32,666 bases of DNA from Ramlibacter sp. (GTDB lineage Bacteria > Pseudomonadota > Gammaproteobacteria > Burkholderiales > Burkholderiaceae_C): positions 1-32,666 of the forward strand of contig JAAYCV010000058.1 of NCBI GenBank assembly GCA_012729605.1. Reading direction: 5' to 3'. Within the stretch, counting starts at the first letter, position 1; each line of letters begins with the position of its first letter. The notes below the pieces were generated by a model that had not been told where the DNA came from, did not search any database, and was given only the letters and a program-made list of their open reading frames with translations. Position numbers and translations under genes: made by a program. Below are positions 18,884-25,841 of the stretch, piece by piece.

Positions 18884-19798
18884 ATGGAATACGCGATTGT
18901 CCTGCTAGCCGTTGCCATCATCTTTATTGCCAAATCCGTCAAGGTGGTGCCGCAGCAGAGCGCCTGGGTGGTAGAGCGCCTGGGCAAGTACCACGCCACG
19001 CTCAACCCGGGCCTGAACTTCCTGATCCCCTTCATTGACCGCGTGGCCTACAAGCACAGCCTGAAGGAGATCCCGCTGGATGTGCCGAGCCAGGTCTGCA
19101 TCACGCGCGACAACACCCAGCTGCAGGTGGACGGCATCCTCTACTTCCAGGTGACGGACGCGATGCGCGCCAGCTATGGCTCCAGCAACTACATCGTGGC
19201 AGTGACGCAGCTGGCACAGACCTCGCTGCGCAGCGTGATCGGCAAGCTGGAGCTGGACAAGACGTTTGAAGAGCGCGACATGATCAACGCCCAGGTGGTG
19301 AATGCGATTGACGAAGCCGCACTGAACTGGGGCGTGAAGGTACTGCGCTACGAGATCAAGGACCTGACGCCGCCGGCCGAGATCCTGCGTGCGATGCAGG
19401 CGCAGATCACGGCCGAACGCGAAAAGCGTGCGCTGATCGCCTCGTCCGAAGGCAAGAAGCAGGAGCAGATCAACCTGGCCGAAGGCGAGCGCGCCGCCTT
19501 CATCTCGCGCTCCGAAGGTGAAAAGCAGGCCGCCATCAACGCGGCACAAGGTGAAGCCGTCTCCATCCAGGCCGTGGCCGATGCCACCGCCGACGCCATT
19601 GAGCGCATTGCCGCCGCCATCCGCCAGCCCGGCGGCGATCAGGCGGTACAGCTCAAGGTCGCCGAACGCGCCGTGGATGCCTACGGCAAGCTGGCCTCCG
19701 AAGCGCGCACCACACTGGTGGTGCCGTCCAACATGACCGAAATGTCCTCGCTGATCGCCTCGGCAATGAAGGTGGTGCAGGCACAACAGGACAAGTGA
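18884..19798 (+). CDS. SPFH/Band 7 (stomatin-like) protein
   Basis: A 304-residue stomatin/paraslipin-type protein, close to E. coli QmcA. It has one N-terminal membrane anchor (2-17), the SPFH domain (about 22-180: VVPQQSAWVVERLGKYHATL, GLNFLIPFIDRVAYKHSLKE, YFQVTDAMRASYG), then a helical region rich in Glu/Ala (about 180-250, EREKRALIASSEGKKQEQIN) that mediates assembly into rings, and a conserved tail with VVPSNMTEMSSLIASA. Such proteins scaffold membrane domains and can bind the FtsH protease. The start at 18884 has GGAG at proper distance and puts the anchor at the very N-terminus; an upstream in-frame start at 18845 would add 13 unlikely residues. Partner of the NfeD gene before it. Confidence 0.95.
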   Translation: MEYAIVLLAVAIIFIAKSVKVVPQQSAWVVERLGKYHATLNPGLNFLIPFIDRVAYKHSLKEIPLDVPSQVCITRDNTQLQVDGILYFQVTDAMRASYGSSNYIVAVTQLAQTSLRSVIGKLELDKTFEERDMINAQVVNAIDEAALNWGVKVLRYEIKDLTPPAEILRAMQAQITAEREKRALIASSEGKKQEQINLAEGERAAFISRSEGEKQAAINAAQGEAVSIQAVADATADAIERIAAAIRQPGGDQAVQLKVAERAVDAYGKLASEARTTLVVPSNMTEMSSLIASAMKVVQAQQDK

Positions 19799-19827
19799 GC
19801 GTCCGGCACAAATTTTTTGCGGCGGCC

Positions 19828-19857
19828 TTGGCGAGCGCTGCGAAGTAGTGCTAGAAT
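19828..19857 (+). promoter_or_regulatory. Candidate promoter of tRNA-Ser
   Basis: TTGGCG (19828-19833), 18-base spacer, TAGAAT (19852-19857) with an extended -10 TG at 19848-19849 upstream. It puts the transcript start a few bases before the tRNA. Confidence 0.55.
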
Positions 19858-19869
19858 CTCGGTTTCCAC

Positions 19870-19960
19870 GGAGAGATGGATGAGTGGTTTAAGTCGCACG
19901 CCTGGAAAGCGTGTGTAGGTTAATAGCCTACCGAGGGTTCGAATCCCTCTCTCTCCGCCA
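19870..19960 (+). tRNA. tRNA-Ser (anticodon GGA)
   Basis: A 91-base class II tRNA. The acceptor stem GGAGAGA pairs with TCTCTCC, the discriminator is G and CCA is encoded. The anticodon loop reads CTGGAAA, giving GGA for UCC and UCU codons. The long variable arm (GTGTAGGTTAATAGCCTAC) is as expected for serine, and the T loop is GTTCGAATCC. Own promoter and terminator are present. Confidence 0.98.
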
Positions 19961-19965
19961 GATAC

Positions 19966-20002
19966 AAAAACCCCGATGACTCGCAAGAGCATCGGGGTTT
20001 TT
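19966..20002 (+). terminator. Rho-independent terminator after tRNA-Ser
   Basis: A perfect 13-bp stem AAAAACCCCGATG (19966-19978) with CATCGGGGTTTTT (19990-20002) and an 11-base loop, closing in five T and then TCTTT. The A-run on the left gives T's on the minus strand, so it can also end the small minus-strand gene at 20027. Confidence 0.92.
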
Positions 20003-20026
20003 CTTTGGCCGAATCACGGCTTGTAT

Positions 20027-20221
20027 TCAGGCCGCCAGCCGCTCCCAGCGCAAATGTGCCGGATCACGCCACTCGCCCTGCAGTTCCTGCCAGGGCTGCT
20101 GCGCCAGTGGCGCCACGGCATGGCGACGCAGGCGTTCGAACAGCTCAAGCGACTCCTGCTCAAAATCGAAGGACGATACCGGGATCACGTGAATCGCGGG
20201 ATGAAAATGGGCTTCAAACAT
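20027..20221 (-). CDS. Small protein of unknown function (64 residues)
   Basis: A short open frame beginning MFEAHFHPAIHVIPVSSFDF and ending in HLRWERLAA. What supports it as a gene is an excellent ribosome binding site, AAAAGGAG, 7 bases before the ATG, and a terminator just beyond its stop codon. The product is soluble, moderately acidic in the middle (FEQESLELFERLRR), with an aromatic C-terminus (PWQELQGEWRDPAHLRWERL). No membrane segment, signal peptide or cysteine is present. I do not recognise a family. It lies between tRNA-Ser and a structured intergenic region on the opposite strand to both neighbours. Confidence 0.65.
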   Translation of the reverse strand: MFEAHFHPAIHVIPVSSFDFEQESLELFERLRRHAVAPLAQQPWQELQGEWRDPAHLRWERLAA

Positions 20222-20584
20222 GAAAAACTCCTTTTAGCGTTTGGTCTGACAACGGGTGGCAAGTTGGCATAAATCACCCGGGCTATTGCCCTGCAGTACG
20301 CAGGCGGGACGCCGGTCCCGGTACAACATGAGTCAGTGCAGAGTCCAGATGCAGCAAAGCCCGCCGGACGAACCGGAGGGCTTTGCTGGTCCGGCTTGGT
20401 TGTCATGTAGGCATGACCACATCTGCTAGGCATACCACCTTGCCCCGGGAGGCAGGTTGGTGCGGAACGTGTCCGACTCCTGATGTACGGTTCCCATTGT
20501 GCCCATCTGGAAAACACCGTCAAGCCCATGCAAACCCTGATGCGGCGACAATCAGGGCCATTCCCCCTATTCCGGAGACCAGAC
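20222..20584. other. 363-bp intergenic region with a row of inverted repeats
   Basis: No credible gene lies here. Several inverted repeats follow one another: CGGGAC/GTCCCG (20305-20320); a long near-perfect hairpin with 11-bp arms CAGCAAAGCCC and GGGCTTTGCTG plus an inner CCGG pair (20352-20388); GTCATG/CATGAC (20402-20417); and an imperfect pair around 20438-20457. None is followed by a T-run on the plus strand. The region may encode a structured RNA, hold protein-binding sites for the divergent genes on either side, or be a dispersed repeat. The arsC ribosome binding site GGAG (20574-20577) is at its right end. Confidence 0.5.
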
Positions 20585-20944
20585 ATGAGCGATATCACCA
20601 TCTACCACAACCCCAAGTGCAGCAACTCACGCAGCGCCCTGGAGCTGATCCGCCAGAGCGGCGCGGAACCGGTCGTCGTCGAATACCTGAAGACACCGCT
20701 GAGTGCCAGCGAACTGCAGGCCCTGCTGCAGCGCATGGGCAGCAGCGTGCGTGACATCCTGCGCGAAAAGGAATCGGTCTATCAGGAGCTGGACCTGGGC
20801 AATGCCAAGTGGAGCGATGCCGAACTGCTCGGATTTGTCGAGCAGCACCCGGTGCTGATGAACCGTCCCATCGTGGTCACGCCGCTGGGCGCACGCCTGT
20901 GTCGCCCGGGCACACTGGTGCTGGACCTCCTGGCGCAAGACTGA
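20585..20944 (+). CDS. arsC: Arsenate reductase ArsC, glutaredoxin-coupled type
   Basis: A 119-residue thioredoxin-fold reductase that turns arsenate to arsenite using glutathione and glutaredoxin. All four functional residues of E. coli plasmid R773 ArsC are at the same numbers: C12 (HNPKCSNSR), R60, R94 (NRPIVVTPLG) and R107 (RLCRP). This separates it from the Spx/YffB relatives that lack the arginine triad. It is shorter than R773 ArsC (141) by its C-terminal tail, as is usual for chromosomal copies. The start at 20585 has GGAG 7-8 bases upstream; an in-frame ATG about 100 bases earlier falls in the structured region. No arsR, arsB or acr3 is nearby, so it is solitary. Confidence 0.93.
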   Translation: MSDITIYHNPKCSNSRSALELIRQSGAEPVVVEYLKTPLSASELQALLQRMGSSVRDILREKESVYQELDLGNAKWSDAELLGFVEQHPVLMNRPIVVTPLGARLCRPGTLVLDLLAQD

Positions 20945-20953
20945 GCCAGCCAT

Positions 20954-23900
20954 CTAGAGCTCGATCACGTTCAGCTGCGGGCCCAGCACCTGCTGCGCCA
21001 GCGGCACCAGATGCGCGTGGTGCGTCAGGAACAACACCTGGCGCTGGCGTGACAGCTCACCCAGCACCTGCAGGCCAGCGGCGGTGCGCACATCGTCAAA
21101 GTTGATGAACAAGTCGTCGGCGATCAGCGGCAGCACCTGGGCACCCTGCCCGTGCTGCAGCTCCAGCGCCGCCAGCCGCAACGCCAGATAGAGCTGGTCA
21201 CGCGTGCCATCGCTCAAGCCAGAGACCTCGACCCGCCGGCCATTGGCGCGCTCGCCGAGCAATTCCGGCTTGTCCTTGTCCAACTCCACGATCAGGCGCT
21301 CGAAACCACCCAGCGTCAGCGTGCGGAACATCGCCGACGCGCGCTGCAGCATCGGACCTTGGTGGCGTTCACGGTACTGCTCGGTCGCCCACTGCAGCAA
21401 CTGGCCTGCCAGTTCCAGTTGCAGCCAGCCCTGCATGGCCTCGGCCATATCGGTGATGGCTTCCTGGCGGCGTGCCTCGGCCACGGCCGCATCCTGTTGG
21501 CCGTCATGGGTTTGCAGACTGGCCTCCAGCGTGCCCTGCTGCTTGCCCAGCTCCGATAACTGACCGCGTAGCGCCTCGTAGTCCTGCTGCGCCTGCAGCA
21601 GATCCTGCGGCAGGCTGTCCAACGACTGCGCCGCAACTTCTGCACGCAGCTGTTCCAGGCTCAGGCCGCCGGCGTGGCGCAACAGTTCTTCACGATCGCG
21701 TTCGCAACGCTTACGCTGCGCCTGCTGCGCGGTGAAGCGGCTCACCACCTGCGCCAGCAAAGCCATGTCGGACACGCCTGCGGCGGCGTACAGCGGTTGC
21801 AGCCGTGCCTGCAATGCCGACTGGCGCACTTGCACCTGTTCCAGCTGCCGACGCTGTTCGGCCAACTGACCTTGCAATCGCTGCTGCGCAGCCTGCTGTT
21901 CACGTGCCTGCTGCAGGCGCTGAAACAGATCGCGCGCAATAAGGTCAGCGTCCTGCCCGGACAATTCCGGCACCAGCTGCTGCAGGGCCTCAGCCTGCCG
22001 TGCCAGCGCATCCAGATCCGCCTGCATGGCGCCAATACGCTCGCTGGCCAGCTGCTGCATGTCTTGCAGCGTCTCCTGTATGGTACGGGAAACATCCAGA
22101 TAACGCTCAACCTGATCCTGATCAGGAATGGATCCCTCATAACCAGCATCCTTGCAGGCTGCTTGCCATTGTTGCTGCCAGTCTTCCCAGGCGGTCTGGG
22201 CCTGTTGCTGCTCCAGTGTGGCCGCCTGCAAGGACGCTGCCAGCTGCTGCAATTCACGCTGCAGTCGCTGGCGCTCACCCTGGCTGCGCTCCCAGGCCGC
22301 ACTACGCTGTTGCGCCAGTTGCAGGCAGGCCTGCAGGGGCAGGGATTGCACCTCTTCGCCCAAGGCCTGTTGCAGCTGCGTACGACTGCTATCGAGGGAC
22401 TGCTGCAGGGCCTGTGCCTGCAGGTCCAGCCCTTCCAGATCCGTCAGCAAGTCCAGAATCTGCTCGCGCTGCTGCAACCAGGCGCTGGCCTGGTCCAGTG
22501 TCAGCGCCGGCATGCCGGCACCCAGGCACAGCGCCAGCCAGTCCTGCTGCAGCTGCGCTTGGCGTTGCGCCAGCGCCTGCTGCTCCTGCTGTCGCTGGTG
22601 CAGCTGCTGTTGCTGTCTTTCCTGTTGCAATTGCAAGCTCAAGCGCTCAGCCTCGTGCTGAGCCGTGGCCATGCGGGCATCGGCCAGCGTGTCGGCTGCG
22701 CGTACCAATTCGACATAGGCATCGGCCTGCGATGACAGCTGGGCCGGCAACTGCAGCAGCTGCTGCCAGAGGGCATCGCGGGCATCGCGCGCGGCCTGTA
22801 CCTGCGCGTGCGATACCGGCTGATGCGTGCGTACCAGCTGCTCCAGCATCAGGTTGCGCGCATCCAGCTCTTGCTGCAGATCGCGCAATGCCTGTTCCAG
22901 CTGGCGCTGTTCACGCGCCTCATCGCGCTGCTGCTGTTGCAACTGCTCCAGCCGCGCCGATGTAGGCGGCAGCATGTGGCGCAAGGCTTGGGCGCTTGCC
23001 GGAGCTTGTGGCAAGGCCTGCAATGCGCTGTTGATCTGCTGCTGCAGCTGTTGCTGACGCAGCGCCAGCTCCTGCTGGCGCGCAGCCACATCGCCCAAGG
23101 CCAGTGCCTGCTGCATCGCCTGTTGCAGGACTGCGCTGACCGGCTGGGTGGCGAGCGCGTCCAGATCCTGTTGTGCCATCTGCTGGCGTTGCTGCAGTTG
23201 CGTGCAGGCTTTGCTGGCTGCATTCAGGGCGTTGCCGGCTTCGGGCGCTCGCTTGAGCAGCTGCTGCAGCCGCAGACGTACCGGCATCGTCGGCAGGCTG
23301 CGCGCAATGGCATCAGTGTCCAGGCCGGTCCAGCCCAGGCCCTGGGCTAGTGCGTGCAGCTGCTGTTCATGCTGTCGGTACTCCTGCTGGCGCAGCGGCA
23401 GGTCGCGGACATGGTTGCGACAGCTGTTGCTGTTGAGATGTAGCGCCTCGATTTCATCAGCCGCCTGCAGCAAGGGCTGTGGCAGCACAATCGCTGCCAG
23501 CTGCTGCTCCAGCTGCGCACCCGCCTGCTGCAGACGTTGCTGCTCGGCATCGAGCAGGGCCTGATCCTGCTGCGCCTGCTGCAAGGTGCCGGCAGCGTCA
23601 TCTGGCAGTAGCGGCGCCACGCCTTCTGCCTGCAACGTGTCCAGCGCCTGTTGCTGCGCATCGAGCAGCTGCAATGCCGGCGCGGCCTGCTGGATGCGAC
23701 GCAGGCGCTGGATCTGCTGTTCCAGCTCTTGCATGCGTTCGCGCGCCTGCTGCAGCTGCTCACCGGCCTGCTGCAGCGCGGTCTGCTGCTTTTTCCAGTC
23801 GCTGCTACGCAGCGTGTGTGCCTTGAGCGCCTGCGTGGCATCCTCCAGCACGTTTTGCGCCTGGTAATACTGGCGCTTGTCGGACTTGCGCGGAGCCCAG

Positions 23901-24415
23901 AGCGCATCGGCTTCCTGCTGCAGACCCTGCACCAGCTGTCCCAGATGCTGCAGGCCGGCAGCCGACTGGAACAACAGCTGGCCGACCTGGCCGGAAGCGG
24001 TCAGCATGTCGGCACTGCCCTTTACCAGCGTATCGTGATCAAGTGCCTGCATGCGCTCGAAGGCCTGCAGGTCAAGTCCGGCCAGCCAGCCGGCCAATTC
24101 GGCATCGGCGATCACGCGGTCATCCTGCGGATCGCGCAGCGTCTTGCTGTTGGCCTTGATGCGGTCAAACGCCAGCTGTTCGCTGCCACGTTGCAACACG
24201 CCGCCGAGTCGCAGATCCGGCTTGGGGTGCAGAAAATCCAGCGGCGTACGCGCCGGAATGCCGTACAGCCAGTCGGCAATCGCCTTGCGCAGGGTGGACT
24301 TGCCAGCCTCGTTCGGGCCGACCACCAGGTGGATATCGCAGTCTGCTGCCGGCAGCGTCAGCTGGCGGCCGGTGAACTTGCCGTAGCGGATCAGGTTGAG
24401 TTGCTGGATACGCAT
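20954..24415 (-). CDS. YhaN-type AAA ATPase (Rad50/SbcC-like), partner of nuclease
   Basis: A 1153-residue SMC-like ATPase. The N-terminal lobe matches the YhaN AAA domain: Walker A GPNEAGKST (33-41), then IPARTPLDFLHPKPDLRLGG, GLDLQAFERMQALDHDTLVKG and GQVGQLLFQSAAGLQHL. Residues about 170-990 are a glutamine- and leucine-rich coiled coil. The C-terminal lobe carries the signature LSDGTRDQLYLALRLA (from 1067) and Walker B LPLIADD ending at D1100-D1101. No CxxC zinc hook is seen in the coil, unlike SbcC or Rad50. The ATG overlaps the stop codon of the nuclease gene by one base (TGATG), so the two are made together. The pair probably processes DNA ends; the exact role is unknown. It ends 9 bases from convergent arsC. 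Confidence 0.92.
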   Translation of the reverse strand: MRIQQLNLIRYGKFTGRQLTLPAADCDIHLVVGPNEAGKSTLRKAIADWLYGIPARTPLDFLHPKPDLRLGGVLQRGSEQLAFDRIKANSKTLRDPQDDRVIADAELAGWLAGLDLQAFERMQALDHDTLVKGSADMLTASGQVGQLLFQSAAGLQHLGQLVQGLQQEADALWAPRKSDKRQYYQAQNVLEDATQALKAHTLRSSDWKKQQTALQQAGEQLQQARERMQELEQQIQRLRRIQQAAPALQLLDAQQQALDTLQAEGVAPLLPDDAAGTLQQAQQDQALLDAEQQRLQQAGAQLEQQLAAIVLPQPLLQAADEIEALHLNSNSCRNHVRDLPLRQQEYRQHEQQLHALAQGLGWTGLDTDAIARSLPTMPVRLRLQQLLKRAPEAGNALNAASKACTQLQQRQQMAQQDLDALATQPVSAVLQQAMQQALALGDVAARQQELALRQQQLQQQINSALQALPQAPASAQALRHMLPPTSARLEQLQQQQRDEAREQRQLEQALRDLQQELDARNLMLEQLVRTHQPVSHAQVQAARDARDALWQQLLQLPAQLSSQADAYVELVRAADTLADARMATAQHEAERLSLQLQQERQQQQLHQRQQEQQALAQRQAQLQQDWLALCLGAGMPALTLDQASAWLQQREQILDLLTDLEGLDLQAQALQQSLDSSRTQLQQALGEEVQSLPLQACLQLAQQRSAAWERSQGERQRLQRELQQLAASLQAATLEQQQAQTAWEDWQQQWQAACKDAGYEGSIPDQDQVERYLDVSRTIQETLQDMQQLASERIGAMQADLDALARQAEALQQLVPELSGQDADLIARDLFQRLQQAREQQAAQQRLQGQLAEQRRQLEQVQVRQSALQARLQPLYAAAGVSDMALLAQVVSRFTAQQAQRKRCERDREELLRHAGGLSLEQLRAEVAAQSLDSLPQDLLQAQQDYEALRGQLSELGKQQGTLEASLQTHDGQQDAAVAEARRQEAITDMAEAMQGWLQLELAGQLLQWATEQYRERHQGPMLQRASAMFRTLTLGGFERLIVELDKDKPELLGERANGRRVEVSGLSDGTRDQLYLALRLAALELQHGQGAQVLPLIADDLFINFDDVRTAAGLQVLGELSRQRQVLFLTHHAHLVPLAQQVLGPQLNVIEL

Positions 24416-25695
24416 CAGCCCTGCCCTCCATCCTGTTGCAGGCGCGCTTGCAGCAGCCGTGCCGATTGCGCCAGCCAGTCTGGCAAGGCGGTGGCCGTAT
24501 CCTGACGCAAGGCCTCCAGCTCGGGGGCAAACTGCAGCACCTCATTCGGCACCTTGCCCAGGGCCTGCTGCACCACCTCGGCGCGCTTTTTCAGCCAGTC
24601 AGGATCCTGCGCGGCCGCCTGCACCAGCCGATCCAGCTCCAGCAGCGTGTCCTGCCAGTCGGCATCGGCCTGTGCCGGGCTCGACAATGGCGTGGTCGCC
24701 AGCTGCACTTTCTCGATCCAGAGCCGGTCGGCATCGAGCGCCACCGCCTGCGCAATCACCTCCTGACGCAGCTGCGACTGACGCGCCAGCAGCGTGGCGT
24801 GTATGGCGGTAGCGCCTTGCAGGCGCACGCGCACCGCGGCCGGATGCTCCTCGGGCAGGCTGTCCAGCAGCTGTCGCAAGGCCTGCCCGACCAGGCGCAC
24901 CGCCTGCTCAAAGTCTTCGGCCGCAGCCAGATCGACATCGAGCACAGCCCAGCGCAGCACATCCAGTTCCAGCGGCTGCACCCGGGTAATGCGGTCCTCT
25001 TCAGCATGCACCAGCAAGGCACCACGCGCGCCGGTTTCGCGCACATGGCGGCCCTGTAGGTTGCCCGGAAAGGCGATGGTGCAATCGGGCAATTCCCACA
25101 GCTGCTGCTCGTGCACATGGCCAAGCGCCCAGTACTGGTAGCCGCGCGCCTGCAGTTCGGCCAGTGAACATGGCGCATAGCGCGCATGGGCGCTATAGCC
25201 CTCCAGCGCCGTATGCAGCACGCCGATATTCAACCAGCCGGCCACCGCATCGGGATAGCCAGGCAGCAGATTGTCCAGCGTCTCGCGCGTGCGAAAACTG
25301 TGACCATGCAGCGCCACGCACAAGGCATCGATACGGAAAGTCTGTGCCTTGCGGCTGCTGAAAACGTGCACGTTCTCCGGCAACACCAGCCGGCTGGTCA
25401 TGTCGCTATCAGCATCGTGGTTGCCATGCAGCAGATAGACCGGGATGCCAGCCTGCTGCAGCCGCCCCATCTGGCGCACAAAGAACAGGCCGGTGTTGAA
25501 GTCCTTCCAGCCACCGTCATACAGATCACCGGCAATGACCAGGAAATCGACCTGCTCGGCCAGTGCCGTATCGATCAATCGCACGAAAGCCGAGCGCGTA
25601 GCCGTGCGCAGGCGTTCCGCCGGAGCGTCCGGGTAGGCTGACAGGCCGCACAAGGGGCTGTCGAGGTGGATATCGGCGGCGTGGAGGAACTTCAT
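24415..25695 (-). CDS. YhaO-type DNA repair exonuclease (SbcD/Mre11-like)
   Basis: A 426-residue calcineurin-type phosphoesterase. The metal-binding motifs are complete: D8 and H10 in AADIHLDSP, GDLYDG (56-61), GNHD (91-94), then LHGHSF, GVLHTALEG and GHVHEQ. The AADIHLDSPL start identifies the YhaO branch of the SbcD/Mre11 superfamily. Residues about 270-426 form a helical capping region that should contact the ATPase coil base. The start at 25695 is chosen because the family always begins M(K/R)FLHAADIHLDSP; the in-frame extension to 25785 is not conserved-looking. It is the first gene of a two-gene operon, and its upstream region holds inverted half-sites over a possible -10 element. Confidence 0.92.
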   Translation of the reverse strand: MKFLHAADIHLDSPLCGLSAYPDAPAERLRTATRSAFVRLIDTALAEQVDFLVIAGDLYDGGWKDFNTGLFFVRQMGRLQQAGIPVYLLHGNHDADSDMTSRLVLPENVHVFSSRKAQTFRIDALCVALHGHSFRTRETLDNLLPGYPDAVAGWLNIGVLHTALEGYSAHARYAPCSLAELQARGYQYWALGHVHEQQLWELPDCTIAFPGNLQGRHVRETGARGALLVHAEEDRITRVQPLELDVLRWAVLDVDLAAAEDFEQAVRLVGQALRQLLDSLPEEHPAAVRVRLQGATAIHATLLARQSQLRQEVIAQAVALDADRLWIEKVQLATTPLSSPAQADADWQDTLLELDRLVQAAAQDPDWLKKRAEVVQQALGKVPNEVLQFAPELEALRQDTATALPDWLAQSARLLQARLQQDGGQG

Positions 25696-25705
25696 GGGCA
25701 GACTC

Positions 25706-25745
25706 GCAACAGTGTTGCAGGCATTGTAGTGGCCGCCCTGCAACA
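25706..25745 (-). promoter_or_regulatory. Inverted half-sites (TGTTGC type) upstream of the nuclease operon
   Basis: Three copies of the same half-site lie in alternating orientation: GCAACA (25706-25711), TGTTGCAGG (25713-25721) and CCTGCAACA (25737-25745). The last two are a perfect 9-bp inverted repeat with a 15-base gap; the first two form a 13-base near-palindrome. A possible minus-strand -10, TACAAT (25723-25728), sits in the gap, 28 bases before the nuclease start. This layout would suit a repressor. The regulator is unknown. Confidence 0.5.
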
Positions 25746-25778
25746 GCCCTGGCCGACAAGCTTGTGGCGGCTCCGGGT

Positions 25779-25818
25779 GGGTCACGGGAATGACATGCGT
25801 ACGTCATTCCGATTACAT
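25779..25818 (+). promoter_or_regulatory. Candidate PhoB box: four 7-mers at 11-bp period
   Basis: GGGTCAC (25779), ATGACAT (25790), ACGTCAT (25801) and ATTACAT (25812) recur at exactly 11 bp, each ending in CAC or CAT. PhoB binds 7-bp direct repeats of the form CTGTCAT separated by 4 bp, which gives the same period; the units match 4, 5, 5 and 4 of 7 bases. They end 23 bases before the start codon of a gene pair whose relatives are phosphate-regulated. The same bases also form a palindrome, GGAATGAC-N8-GTCATTCC (25787-25810), which is a competing reading. Confidence 0.5.
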
Positions 25819-25841
25819 GCGCGGGGCGTACCGTAACGGTC

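Noticed and set aside
19681-19992. A minus-strand open frame across tRNA-Ser containing GERGIRTL
   Set aside because: This is a well-known false protein made by translating the antisense of tRNA-Ser.
19870-20584. tRNA-Ser as an integration site of a mobile element
   Set aside because: No integrase, no direct repeat of the tRNA 3' end was seen within the window, and the genes after it are ordinary.
22100-24000. Dense CAGCAG/CTGCTG repeats as a tandem-repeat locus
   Set aside because: They are codons for Gln and Leu in the coiled coil of the ATPase; spacing is irregular and the frame is intact.
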